NCBI RefSeq assembly: GCF_028583425.1
Contig: NC_072796.1
Coordinates: 123,849,464 to 123,913,463 of the forward strand
Direction: 5' to 3'
Origin: Eublepharis macularius
Taxonomy: Eukaryota > Chordata > Lepidosauria > Squamata > Eublepharidae
Length of the DNA: 64,000 nucleotides
Both the position numbers and the translations under genes were made by a program. How positions within the stretch are numbered: the stretch's first letter is position 1; each line of letters begins with the position of its first letter. Under the pieces are notes generated by a model. That model saw only the letters and a list, made by a program, of their open reading frames with translations, did no database searches and was not told the DNA's origin. Positions 22,474 to 32,755 of the stretch are shown here, piece after piece.

Positions 22474-23240
22474 TTTTTTTTTTTTGAAAAATTTTTTATT
22501 GGGTTAGAATCCGTTATTTTTACATTTACATTCAATTTTCCCCAAATTTTTCATTTCTAACCCCCTCCCTTTCCCCCCCTTTTGTTGACTTCCAACAGTT
22601 TTCCAACCCTTTGTCCCTTTTCCCTTACTTCTATTGAATTTCTCTATCTAAAACAAATACATATTCTCCATTATACTAAGCAGTACATCCTTAACTACTT
22701 TTCTTATTGTATACCCAAACTGTAAGTCTTTGTGTCCATCTTAGATAAACAATTTATCCCTTTTTCCAATTTTAAATATTTCTATATTTCTATATCATAA
22801 ACCTATATATCATAAACCATAAAAATCTTATACGTTTAAATCAAACAATTTGACTTATTCTCTATGTATTACTCATTCTATCTTTTTATGGTAATTCTAT
22901 ATAACTCTCGTCACATAGTCAATCAATTTGACTCGTCTATACATTCAGTTTGATGCATTATACAAATCTTATCAAAGAAAGAAAATATTGTTGGTTACTC
23001 AATCCGTATATTTAATCTTTATCCTTAATTATTTTCTATCAATATTCTATTTATTAACCAATATATATCTATATATATATCAATCTGTTAATCTAACTGC
23101 TTATAAATTCACATTTATCTCTTCCCCCCCCCCCCCCGGTAAAGTCACCCCCCTCTACATTTTATTATACTTCAGTAGTTCTCAAACTGCCACAGTTTTC
23201 CTCCCACCTCCCATTTCTTCTCCAGATATTGTTTCAGCTT
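22474..23240 (-). mobile_element. 5'-truncated L1-like non-LTR retrotransposon
   Basis: A poly(T) run at the left edge next to the complement of an AATAAA signal marks the 3' end of a minus-strand insertion. Near-identical direct repeats of about 16 bp, ATATAGAGAGAGATCT, flank it at 22458-22473 and 23241-23257 (the right copy has an extra AG). The body is AT-rich with a C-run (about 23118). No coding frame survives. Confidence 0.7.
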
Positions 23241-23459
23241 ATATAGAGAGAGAGATCTTGTTATTGGCTTGCATTATAAATACCCAGAAAAATTATGTTA
23301 TTGCAATCAAAAATTCTTATTCAATTGCATGGTTTCTTCTCTTTTATATTCTTATGGGAAATGTTATACTTGAACTAATATGGAGGGAGAGGAAAAGATC
23401 AGTCCAGAGCAGGGATCTCAAATTGGAGAACTGATTAGCTATACAATTTTTTAAAAAAC

Positions 23460-25290
23460 ATTGTTTCAGTGGCGTTTGCCACCACAGTGTTGGTTTTGTT
23501 TTCTCTCTCGCTCCTCTTTCCCAGTGTTTTTTTTTTTAAATTAGCCCTCTTCTCTCTTGCACTTGGGCCTCCTCTCTCTCTCTCTGTGTATCTGGCTCCA
23601 CCCCATATGGCAGCCATTTTGTCACTGTACTCCCCACCTCGTGTCAGAATTCCAAAGGTGCCCCAGGCTCAAAATGCTTGGTGACCCTGGTCCAGAGCAT
23701 ATAGATAAGATCTGAAACAGATGGTTGCATGAAGATACCAAATATGCTTTCATGGGTCAAAAAAGTCCTCAAGATGTTAAACTATATTGTCCATCCACAG
23801 CAAAATGCATGCTCCCTCCTCTCGCCCCCGCCCTGTTGTTCAAGCAACAGGGCTTGTTTGCAACTGTAGTGCTTCAGTCAAGTAGAAGTGAATAAAATAT
23901 GTGAGCTGACATTTATAGACGGTGGACAGTACAAAAGGTGAGCAAATGCTTTACTGAGCAAGTCTTGCTGGGACAATTCCACCATATGCACACATAGCTC
24001 TACAGGGTGCAGGTAACTGAGTGAGATACTGTGTTTTGATTGTCCTCAGCTGATATAATTTCAATGCCAGTTTAAGGTACACAGATAAAGAAGGATTAGG
24101 GGAAAGGACTTGGGGGGGGGGGGGAAGAAAGCAGCTATCCTGAGTATCTGTCCAGAACCAGCAGCTCCTGTTTATATTACGATTCACAGGAATTTAACCT
24201 AGAGATAGGCAAGTCTTTTTTTTAAAGAGAGGTGATAGAGCTGCTGTTAATTGTGGTGTATGTGCTCACTTTTTCCATCCCAGTATTGTATCTGGGCCAA
24301 ACAGGTTTTACAGGTTTTTCTGGTGCTCAAAAGCCTATTTGACCAGAGATTATAGTGTGACAAATGAGTGCCTGTGCCACAGACAATGATGCCGTGGAAA
24401 TATCTACCTTTAAGGTATATATACCCTGCTTTTTTCCCCAACAGGAGCCCAAAGCAGCTTACAACATTATTCTCTTCTCCTCCATTTTCTCTTCACAACA
24501 ACCAGTCTGTGACATGAATTAGGAGATTCTAGGGGTTTTGGCGGGAAAGGCATGGAGGGGGAGGCAAAAGCCCTCCCCCCCGCCCCGTCTTACAGCTCCC
24601 AGCTCAGTTGGGCTCTCCTTTATTTTTAAACAGACATTCCCCGCAACTGCTGTGTGGCTGCATGGAGAGAGAGCTCCCAGACTCGACTCTTAAAAATGTA
24701 ATATCTAGTTTGGCTCCTCAGTAATGACTGGCTCAAGGTCACATAGTGTGAGCTTCCATTATTATTATCATCATCATCATTATTATTATTAACACAGCTT
24801 TCTAATAAAACACCGCTCACCATATAAAAACATATAACATCTGAGGAGGTGGAGGTGCGGCTTAACCAGGCGTGGTCGCTCATATATGGGGAGTAGATGG
24901 TCAATACTCCCTACAGACATAGAGGAGCATGACAGACATACAGACATGACAGAGCAAGAATATGAGCCTTGGTCTCTCTAATCACTACAGTAACCACTGC
25001 ACCACTTTGTCTCTCTCAGTGATTGTTGGTCTTCATTGTTATAAAGGTAACTCCAAAGGCTAGCCATATTTGAAATTTGCATCATATTGCCAGCATAGGA
25101 AGGGCGGGGTGGGGTTGGGGAGGGAATACCTTAGGAAAAGTTTTAAAAGCATTAGATTAGATGGTGGAGAAAATTTTCCAAGTCTGTTTTAGAAATCATA
25201 ATCAAAGGGCTTTTTAACATTGAGAAAAGCTGGCAGTTTCTCTGAGGCGGTCCAGAGAAGAGGAAGTGGCTCCTCAGAGCATCTTCCACA
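23460..25290. other. intron 3, first part; simple repeats and decayed repeats
   Basis: Short CT and G runs, a SINE-like piece at about 24420-24530 (CACAACAACCAG, AAGCAGCTTACA) and an ATC/ATT repeat at about 24758-24790. No gene recognised. Confidence 0.45.
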
Positions 25291-25292
25291 TT

Positions 25293-25430
25293 TAAGAACA
25301 TCAGTGCGGCCATGATTGATCAGACCAGTGGTCCATCTAGTCCTGCATCACGTTTCCAGTAGAGGCCAGATGCCCACAGAAGGCTTATAGGAAGGACATG
25401 CAGGCCAAAGCCTTCCCTCTTTCTCCGGAC
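25293..25430. repeat. interspersed repeat (AAGAACATCAG type)
   Basis: TTTAAGAACATCAG, GATCAGACCAGTGGTCCATC and TAGTCCTGCATCACG match a common reptile repeat body. Family not assigned. Confidence 0.45.
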
Positions 25431-27360
25431 CCCTGACACGGGGCATGAAACCCTTGTTTGCTCCCAGCAAATGATTCAAGGAGGGCCCTGATTGGCCATA
25501 GCAACAGAAAGTCAATGCGGATGGGGAAATGGAAGTGTGACAAGATGTGACTGTTCCCCAGACTGCGAATAAGCGCACACACACACACACACACACCCTG
25601 CCCCAACAGGGCTTTGTTAAACGGAAAGAGGGTTGGGTCTGTTCTTTCAGGCTCCTGAGGTGCTCCATGATTATCCGGTGAACAGGCTAATGATTTTAGT
25701 TGTCAGCCTGAAGTTTTCAGAGAACAAAGGAGACGGGGCCCATTGTGATAGTGGTCTAGTCCAAGTGTTTCAGTTTTTCCATTGCTTGTCAAATATTTTT
25801 ATTTCTCTTTATTTGTTTGCTGTAGACAGTAATACCAATACCTTTCGCTTTGAAATGACAGAGGCAGCAAACTGGAGGGTAAGCTGTGTTTTCAGCACGT
25901 TGATGTCATGCCATGGGAGGCTGTTTTTCAGAAATAGGAATTGCAGGCTTGTGTGTTGGAGTGACATGTTCCAACTTGGGAGCTGATGGCTGTGGTCAGG
26001 GTTAGAAGTTCCAACTTGGACTTCAGCCCTCAAGTGATGGGAAAATGCTGTTGGCCTCTGTGCTGAAGTTCAGAGAGATACGACAGGCTCCTCCTGCCCC
26101 CTCAGAGTCCTGTGCTATTTATTTATTCATTTGATTTTTAAAAAAATTCTGCTCATAATCAATTGGTTCAGGAGGCACCTGGCAAAAGACTATAGCAACA
26201 AGTAAATGTATATTAAACAACGCCCCCCTCCCTGATAAAAAAGCAGCAGCGAGCATTAAAACAGCATTAACATAACCATGAAGCAGCAGTGCAAATTAAA
26301 ACCCCATTGGTAGGAGCAGCTGTAGGGCCAAAAAGCTGGCAGAAACAGCAATAATTTGAGACCTTGTTACTGGAAAATTCCAATTACTTGCTCCTGTATT
26401 AGGTTTCTGATCCATTTAATTCATGATCCTCGTAAATAGACTACTGGAGCGACACATCTGCATGCGATGACAGCTAATACATTTCTTAATTTTTTGGCAG
26501 GAACAACATGTTCTGGATTTGAAATGTTAAATGGCTGACTGATCTTAGCAGGGGAGGGAAAGGGACGGCAGTATTACGTTATAAAATTACAGAGTGATAT
26601 CGCAAACCAATAAAAGTTATAATATAAAGATCTTGTGGCTTATCCGTTCAGGAGAGTATCTACACAGTGAACGCCTCCATAGTGGGAGGGGGTGAAGGGC
26701 TGCAGATGGTTTAATATTTAGCTATCCACATATGCACAAGCTTACCATAGTACTAGAATGTCCAAGCAAAGCACAGCTGGAGGATTTTTGTTCGGATACA
26801 AGCCTAGTGTTCAAATCAGTCCTATTATTAAAATGGCTAGCAAAGCACTTTTAATGATGAAGACGTTGTTATAGGCACGTGTATTTGTGTGTGTAGTAAG
26901 GATTTGTTTTTATAAGAAGACTTGCTGGTGGAGGGGGAATGTGTGGTACTCTGTACACAGATAAATTGCATCTCTCTATGGGATTGCTTTCAGTCAGGGA
27001 AGGACCACCCACTCTTTCTCTTTCTCTCCAGTGTTCTGGAGTAGCACTTTACTTCTCTTTCCAGAGGAGTGAATGGTGACCTATCGTTGATATGGCAAAG
27101 AGTCAAGGAGGGCACTTCCTTCCCTGATTGACTCCCCCACTCCAGGCTGCAGTTAGTCCCACACATGCACTTGGAGCTAACTATAGCTTAGAGGAGGACA
27201 GCAGTTTCAACCAGAAAAATGATAATAGGGAGGGAGTAGGGGCAAAAATTCTTGCCCGGCGCTGCAGTCCTAATCCAAATGAGAGGGGTGGGGCTTCCCT
27301 GCTTTTTTTGGGTCAAGAAAACAAACCAAGAGATCTGACTATCTATCTAAAGCCATCATG

Positions 27361-27562
27361 GGCCGATTCTGCACGGCTTACCTGAAGCCGGAACGTTGCA
27401 GGACGTTGCGGAACATGCCGGCAAAAACGCGAAAGATCGCGTTTTCACGCGCAAGTTTTGCGCTATGTTGCACAAAACTTGCGCGAGAAAACGTGATCTT
27501 CCGCGTTTTTGCCGGCATGTTCCGCAACGTCCCAGCTTCAGGTAAGCCATGCGGAATCGGCC
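27361..27562. mobile_element. 202-bp palindromic MITE with 3-bp TSD (ATG)
   Basis: Termini GGCCGATTC/GAATCGGCC, with long CpG-rich arms such as AACATGCCGGCAAAAACGCG and its complement. ATG is duplicated at 27358-27360 and 27563-27565. It landed inside a tRNA-SINE head (AGCCATC before, GTGTAGTGGTTAAAG after), so the pre-insertion sequence can be read. Same architecture as 15722-15913 but different arm sequence. Confidence 0.85.
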
Positions 27563-27898
27563 ATGGTGTAGTGGTTAAAGTGTCAGGCTATAATCTGGGA
27601 GTGGAACTACATGAGACATGTGGGTGTGTGTCGGGTCCTGCGAGGTTCCTTGGGAACTGTAGTCTTAAAAAAACCAGCCACTCAATGTGATTCTCAGCCA
27701 GGGAAAATCACAACTGGAGGGACGCTCTCTCAAAAATCCTCTGGGAGCTCGGGAGGAGGGGATGACTTACCAGGAGGCAGGAAAAACGCCTTGAGAGAAA
27801 GAAAATCCACGATGCGATTCCCTCTGGGAGAAGAAGAATGGGAGGGACTGAGATTCTCGCGCGCGCGCAAAAAGTTTGTCTTTTTTCCTGCCTCCTGT

Positions 27899-27901
<3 letters not shown>

Positions 27902-27982
<81 letters not shown>

Positions 27983-28036
27983 ACTCACTCACTCACTCAC
28001 TCACTCACTCACACACACACACACACACACACACAC
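27902..28036. repeat. compound microsatellite (CT)n(CTCA)n(CA)n
   Basis: About 75 bp of CT, then CTCA/ACTC tetramers, then CA. Reading frames across it are artefacts. Confidence 0.97.
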
Positions 28037-28320
28037 CCACGCGCTCCTGGAGGATTTTTGAGAAAGAGAGAGAGAGAGAAGGCAGGAAGGAGGGATCACT
28101 GAGGGAGCACCAAACAAAATGAAAAAGTCTTCACCTGCTGGCAGAAGATGGCAACAGAAGGGGACAGAGAATTCTCCCTGCGGAGAGAATTCCAGAGGTT
28201 TGGTGCCATGCCTAAGAAGGCCCTTTCCTGCATAAGCCCCCCCGCTTCAGTTGAGGGCACCTGAAGCAGGTCCTCAGAAGATGACCATAGTGGTCGGGTA
28301 GGTTTATAAGGAAGTAGGTG

Positions 28321-28520
28321 TTCATCTTCGTTCTTCTGTGCCTCCACACATGGGGGACTGCGCAGGCGCAGGCCAGCCGCCGGAGAATTTTCTAGAGCTT
28401 CCATGGCTCCGAAGGGGCCGTTTGTCGCGCGCCTCAGCGACCGTCTTCCCGCCCAAACGGTCACGTGATCCTACAGCGACCAACGGCCCCTTCCCCCAGT
28501 TCTCTTCTTGCCGCCGCTTG
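28321..28520 (+). repeat. DIRS left inverted terminal repeat
   Basis: Pairs with 34195-34392 in inverted orientation with few mismatches. Contains GGTCACGTGATC (E-box core at 28462-28467). Transcription of DIRS elements generally starts in this repeat. Confidence 0.9.
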
Positions 28521-28702
28521 GAGAGAACGTGAGCTTCGTTGCTCTGTGCTTTTGTGCTTCGTGCTTACTCTAACTGATTGCTTGACTTTTGACTTCGGAC
28601 TTCGTGACCTCGACTATTCTTTGGATCTCGCTTTGGACTTTGACGTGGACTCGGTAATTTGACTCGGACTGTTTTTGACCCTTCTTTCGCGTGCCCCTGA
28701 AG

Positions 28703-30862
28703 ATGGCCTCTATGGCTCTCTTCAAGCATTGCCTAAAATGCCACACTAAAATGGCCAAATCCGATGGCCATGATTTGTGCCTTTTTTGCTTGGGGGAGAC
28801 CCACAATGTCTCGGCCTGTAGGATCTGCCAGGGTTTCACCAGCAAGGCCCGGCAGGATCGCAAGGCCCGGCTAAATTCCTCGCTGTGGCAGAAGGTCATG
28901 TCGGAGGGAACCCCGTTACGTCCGTCCAAGGCCGGCCCTAGCCCCTCTGCCGAACGGCAATCAAGAGCTGGCTCAGTGGCCTCCGCGAGGTCGGGGTCGA
29001 AACCGCTGCCCCCGAGTGCCTCGGCGTCGAGAGCGGCCTCTCCAGCGCAGGGACCGGTGCGGCCGCCCCGTAGCGCGTCATCTACCAGGTCGGATCCGAG
29101 ACCAGCTTCGGAACCGAGGGTCCTGGTACCGAGTCTCCGGTCGGAACCGACAACCGGTTCGATCCCGATCAAGGCGAAGAGGTCGAAGCCGAGGTCCCCT
29201 TCGAAGGCGAGGAGCGCGTCGGTTCCCAGGTCTTCTTCGGAACCAGCGAAGAAGAAGAAGAAGACCAAGCATCACCGGTCGCCGCGTCCCGCTCCTCAGG
29301 AGGAGGTCATCGTGCTTCCTCACACGCCTTCCCCTCATCTGGGCTCCCCGGAGCCAGAAGACATCTCCGTGCCGGTGCCGGATCCGATGGCCTTCGAGAC
29401 GGTGCCCGCAGAATTCTCTTCGGGACCGGAGCCGAGCCCGCGCCATCGGAGCCGACCATCGCTTCCCCTTCGGTCGCCGAGGCTGGAACCGAGCCCGTCC
29501 CCTCGTCGGAGCCGTCCGTCGCCTGCCCGTCCGTCTCCACCTCCGGTCGGTCGTGAGCGGCATGGTTCCGGGGACAGTGTCCGATCTGTCCGGTCCGCTG
29601 CGTCCCGGCATCGACAGGCTTCCTACCTCCCCTCTCCATACCGTTGCCAATGGGAGGGGGCACCTGCGGGCTTCTCCGTGTCGGAACCGAGGCCTTCGAC
29701 ATCGAGGTCGGCGTGGGCTCCCCCTCCGCTCCAGGTTCCGGAATCCCAGCTCGGTTCCGATGAGGAGGAAGTGGGGAGCTTTGGCGGCTACCAGTCGGAG
29801 TCCTGGTCCGAACCATCGCCGGCTGAGGAGCTAGTGCCATCGGCGGACTCGCCATTCGAGGACCTCCGCATCTACGCCGACCAGATGGCTAGGATGGCCA
29901 AGGCTCTCGAGATGGACATCTCTTCGGCAGTCCCCCAGACCAAGGACAAGCTCCTCAAACGTATTTACGGGGACAATCCGGCGTACGTTGGCTTCCCCAT
30001 GCTCGAGGGTATTGAGGAGATTGTGGAGAAGGTGTGGCAGGTGCCCTGTGATCAACCTCCAACATCCAAGCGCATCGAGCAGCTTTACAAGATCAAGCAG
30101 GGCACCTGGCCGGCGTTGGTGAAGCACCCTCCACCTTCCTCCTTGGTCACAGAGGAGTTCAACCCCCGACGATCGGGTCACTCCTCGGTGCCTGCCGATA
30201 AGGAGGGCAAGAAGCTGGATGCCATGGGCAGGCGCCAGTACATTGTCTCTTCACTGGGTCTGAGGATTGCCAACTACCAGACCATCATGGCAGGGTACCA
30301 ACTGTACCTCTGGGAGAAGTTGGCATCCTATACCCGGGACCTCCCTCCTGAGCAGAAGGCTGTGGTGTCCCTGCTGCAGACAGAGGCTGTGAGGCTGTCT
30401 AAGCAGCAGATGAACGCTGGGAGCCACGCTGCTGACACTGCTGCTAGAGGGATGGCGTCGGCGGTGGTCCTCAGGCGCCACTCTTGGTTGCGGTCGACGG
30501 CTCTGTCCCAAGAGGTGCGTTCCAGGGTGGAGAGCATGCCCTTTGAAGGGGACTCGCTGTTCTCCAAGTCCACCGACGAGACCCTGAAAAAGAAAAAAGA
30601 GGACAGGCAGACGGCGCGGTCTTTGGGTCTGGCTCCAGCGGACAAGCCCTCCTCCAGGTCACGGTACGCTCCCCGGTCTGGCCCTTACCATTACCAGGGC
30701 AGATACCAGCAACAGCGGCCGGGCTACCAGCAGTATCCTGCCTACCAGCAGCGGCCTTACCCTCCCGCACAACAGCAGAGGAGGCGTCGGCCCTTCAAGC
30801 CTCGTCAGGCACAGCAACCGGCCCAGCAGAAAGATCAGCAGGGTGCCGGGAGGCAGTACTGA
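28703..30862 (+). CDS. DIRS ORF1, Gag-like protein
   Basis: Predicted 719 residues from ATG at 28703 (an in-frame GTG lies 12 bp upstream). The N-terminus has a cysteine cluster, CLKCHTKMAKSDGHDLC then CLGETHNVSACRIC, reminiscent of a zinc ribbon. A long Ser/Arg/Pro-rich low-complexity region follows (about residues 80-350), then a predicted helical part (VPQTKDKLLKRIYGDNPAYV onward), and a Q/Y/R-rich tail ending GAGRQY. DIRS ORF1 proteins are thought to package the RNA; no enzymatic motif is seen. The frame ends at TGA 30860-30862, immediately followed by CGG, and continues open in the same register into ORF2. Confidence 0.85.
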   Translation: MASMALFKHCLKCHTKMAKSDGHDLCLFCLGETHNVSACRICQGFTSKARQDRKARLNSSLWQKVMSEGTPLRPSKAGPSPSAERQSRAGSVASARSGSKPLPPSASASRAASPAQGPVRPPRSASSTRSDPRPASEPRVLVPSLRSEPTTGSIPIKAKRSKPRSPSKARSASVPRSSSEPAKKKKKTKHHRSPRPAPQEEVIVLPHTPSPHLGSPEPEDISVPVPDPMAFETVPAEFSSGPEPSPRHRSRPSLPLRSPRLEPSPSPRRSRPSPARPSPPPVGRERHGSGDSVRSVRSAASRHRQASYLPSPYRCQWEGAPAGFSVSEPRPSTSRSAWAPPPLQVPESQLGSDEEEVGSFGGYQSESWSEPSPAEELVPSADSPFEDLRIYADQMARMAKALEMDISSAVPQTKDKLLKRIYGDNPAYVGFPMLEGIEEIVEKVWQVPCDQPPTSKRIEQLYKIKQGTWPALVKHPPPSSLVTEEFNPRRSGHSSVPADKEGKKLDAMGRRQYIVSSLGLRIANYQTIMAGYQLYLWEKLASYTRDLPPEQKAVVSLLQTEAVRLSKQQMNAGSHAADTAARGMASAVVLRRHSWLRSTALSQEVRSRVESMPFEGDSLFSKSTDETLKKKKEDRQTARSLGLAPADKPSSRSRYAPRSGPYHYQGRYQQQRPGYQQYPAYQQRPYPPAQQQRRRRPFKPRQAQQPAQQKDQQGAGRQY

Positions 30863-32755
30863 CGGGTCGCGCCAGCCGTATCCCCGAACTTTTCGGACAG
30901 ACTTAGTCCACTCCTCTCTGAGTGGGAGTCAATAACATCTGACTCATGGGTCTTAACTATTGTTGAACTGGGATACGGGCTGGAGTTTGTTGAGCTGCCT
31001 AGATGCGGTTCGCCCCTGACAGCTGTCAATAACACTATGGCCGAGCTGGATGCGGAGATCGTGTTGCTCTTGGCCAAGGGTGCTGTGGAAGAATTGCCCT
31101 ATGAGGACTCTGTAAAGGGATTCTTCTCTAGATTCTTCCTGGTCCCTAAGAAGGATGGGGGCTTACGTCCCATCTTAGATCTGAGGGGCCTTAATGCCTT
31201 CCTCAAGGTGACCAAATTCAAAATGGTAACGTTGGCGGCTGTGATCGCCTTGCTGAAACAGGGAGATTGGTTTGCGGTTCTTGACTTAAAAGACGCATAC
31301 TTTCACGTGGGGATACGGAAGGAGCACAGGAAATACCTGAGCTTTGTTTACCGGCAAAGGGTTTTCCGGTATAAGGTGCTCCCCTTTGGCCTTTCCACTG
31401 CCCCACGAGTGTTCACAAAATGTGTGGCCCCTGTGGTTTCCTTCCTACGGGAAGAAGGCTGTACCATCTTTCCGTACCTCGATGACTGGCTCATCGTGGC
31501 TGAATCGGAGTCTAGGCTGGTGCAAGACATTGGCTTGGTACTTAGCACTTGCCAACGCCTGGGGCTCCTGGTGAACTTTGAAAAGTCCAAACTGGTGCCC
31601 AGCTGCAAGGTGTCCTACATTGGTGCACTGTTAGACTCTGTGGAGGGTAAGGCCCTGCTCCCCTTGGAGAGGGCTCGGTCCCTAAGGGGTCTAGTGTCCA
31701 TGTTTAAAAGGAACCGATTCCAGTCTGTGCGCACTATCCAGTGCTTACTAGGGCATATGGCAGCGGCCACCTCTGTGGTGCCTTTTGCTAGGCTGCGTAT
31801 GCGCCCGCTCCAGAACTGGTTTGTGCGGAGGTACGATGCTCTGCTGCACCCTCCGTCCCTCAAATTCTCTATCCCGAGGGTCATCCTCTCCTCCTTGGAC
31901 TGGTGGCTGTCTGATGACAACTTGTTTAAGGGAATCCCCTTTGGGTATCAACACCATGACATCACGGTTACCACTGATGCCTCTCTGTTGGGATGGGGGG
32001 CTTACTGTGGTGATGTGTCTGTGCAGGATGTCTGGTCTGACAGGGAAAAGACCCTCCATATCAATGTGCTTGAACTAAGGGCCATTCGTTTCGCACTTGT
32101 GTCTCTTACAGCACTACTGAGAGATCGTCAGGTCTTGGTGCAGACGGACAACACGACTGCCATGTACTACGTTAATCAGCAGGGGGGCACAGTGTCCATG
32201 GCCCTGTGCCGGGAAGCCACACTCACTTGGCAGTGGGCTATCAAGAACGGCGTGTCGCTCCGTGCTATACACGTGGCTGGGTCAGACAATGCCCGGGCAG
32301 ATGCCCTCAGCAGGGTCCCTTTGCTGGACCACGAGTGGGAACTGAACGTAGAGTACGTTGGGCCGATCTTCCAGATGTGGGGTCATCCAGTGATAGACGT
32401 GTTCGCCACTGCGGCGACCACCAAGGCCCACACGTTCTGTTCCAGGGCAGGAAGCGACCCCCTCTCTATTGGGGATGCCTTCCAGTTTACGTGGACGCAG
32501 GGCTTGCACTACATGTTTCCTCCGTTCCCCTTGATTCCCAGGGTCCTGTGCAAGATAGAGGAGGACGGGACGGACTGCATCCTGGTGGCCCCCTTCTGGC
32601 CACGGCAGGTTTGGTTCCCGAAGCTCCTGCGAATGTCCCAACGGACATATGTGAGTCTGCCCCCTCAGCAAGACCTTCTCCTAAACGGGAGCCTAGTCCA
32701 CCACGATCCCAGGAAGCTGCACCTAACGGCGTGGCGGATCGTTCCTCCCCGATAG
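30863..32755 (+). CDS. DIRS ORF2, reverse transcriptase-RNase H
   Basis: Open in the same frame as ORF1 from the codon after its TGA; the first ATG is 31037 (572 residues). The 58 codons before that ATG look coding (SDRLSPLLSEWESITSDSWV, then ELGYGLEFVELP). RT motifs, numbered from the ATG: PKKDGGLRPILDLRGLN, VLDLKDAYFHV, LPFGLSTAPRVFTK and the catalytic YLDD at residues 147-150. RNase H follows with TTDASLLGWGA, INVLELRAI, QTDNTTAMYY and a distal AGSDNARADALSR. The C-terminal 130 residues (VIDVFAT, HYMFPPFPLIPRVL, VAPFWPRQVWFPKLL) are the usual DIRS extension; I see no DPPY-type methyltransferase motif. All catalytic acidic residues are present. It overlaps ORF3 by 550 bp. Confidence 0.92.
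   Translation, partial: RVAPAVSPNFSDRLSPLLSEWESITSDSWVLTIVELGYGLEFVELPRCGSPLTAVNNTMAELDAEIVLLLAKGAVEELPYEDSVKGFFSRFFLVPKKDGGLRPILDLRGLNAFLKVTKFKMVTLAAVIALLKQGDWFAVLDLKDAYFHVGIRKEHRKYLSFVYRQRVFRYKVLPFGLSTAPRVFTKCVAPVVSFLREEGCTIFPYLDDWLIVAESESRLVQDIGLVLSTCQRLGLLVNFEKSKLVPSCKVSYIGALLDSVEGKALLPLERARSLRGLVSMFKRNRFQSVRTIQCLLGHMAAATSVVPFARLRMRPLQNWFVRRYDALLHPPSLKFSIPRVILSSLDWWLSDDNLFKGIPFGYQHHDITVTTDASLLGWGAYCGDVSVQDVWSDREKTLHINVLELRAIRFALVSLTALLRDRQVLVQTDNTTAMYYVNQQGGTVSMALCREATLTWQWAIKNGVSLRAIHVAGSDNARADALSRVPLLDHEWELNVEYVGPIFQMWGHPVIDVFATAATTKAHTFCSRAGSDPLSIGDAFQFTWTQGLHYMFPPFPLIPRVLCKIEEDGTDCILVAPFWPRQVWFPKLLRMSQRTYVSLPPQQDLLLNGSLVHHDPRKLHLTAWRIVPPR

Noticed and set aside
29016-29855. Large frames in other registers and on the minus strand across DIRS ORF1
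   Set aside because: Shadows of the Ser/Arg/Pro-rich coding region; no protein family features.
30860-30862. Selenocysteine reading of the DIRS UGA
   Set aside because: No SECIS-like element noticed and no reason for selenocysteine there; readthrough or mutation is simpler.
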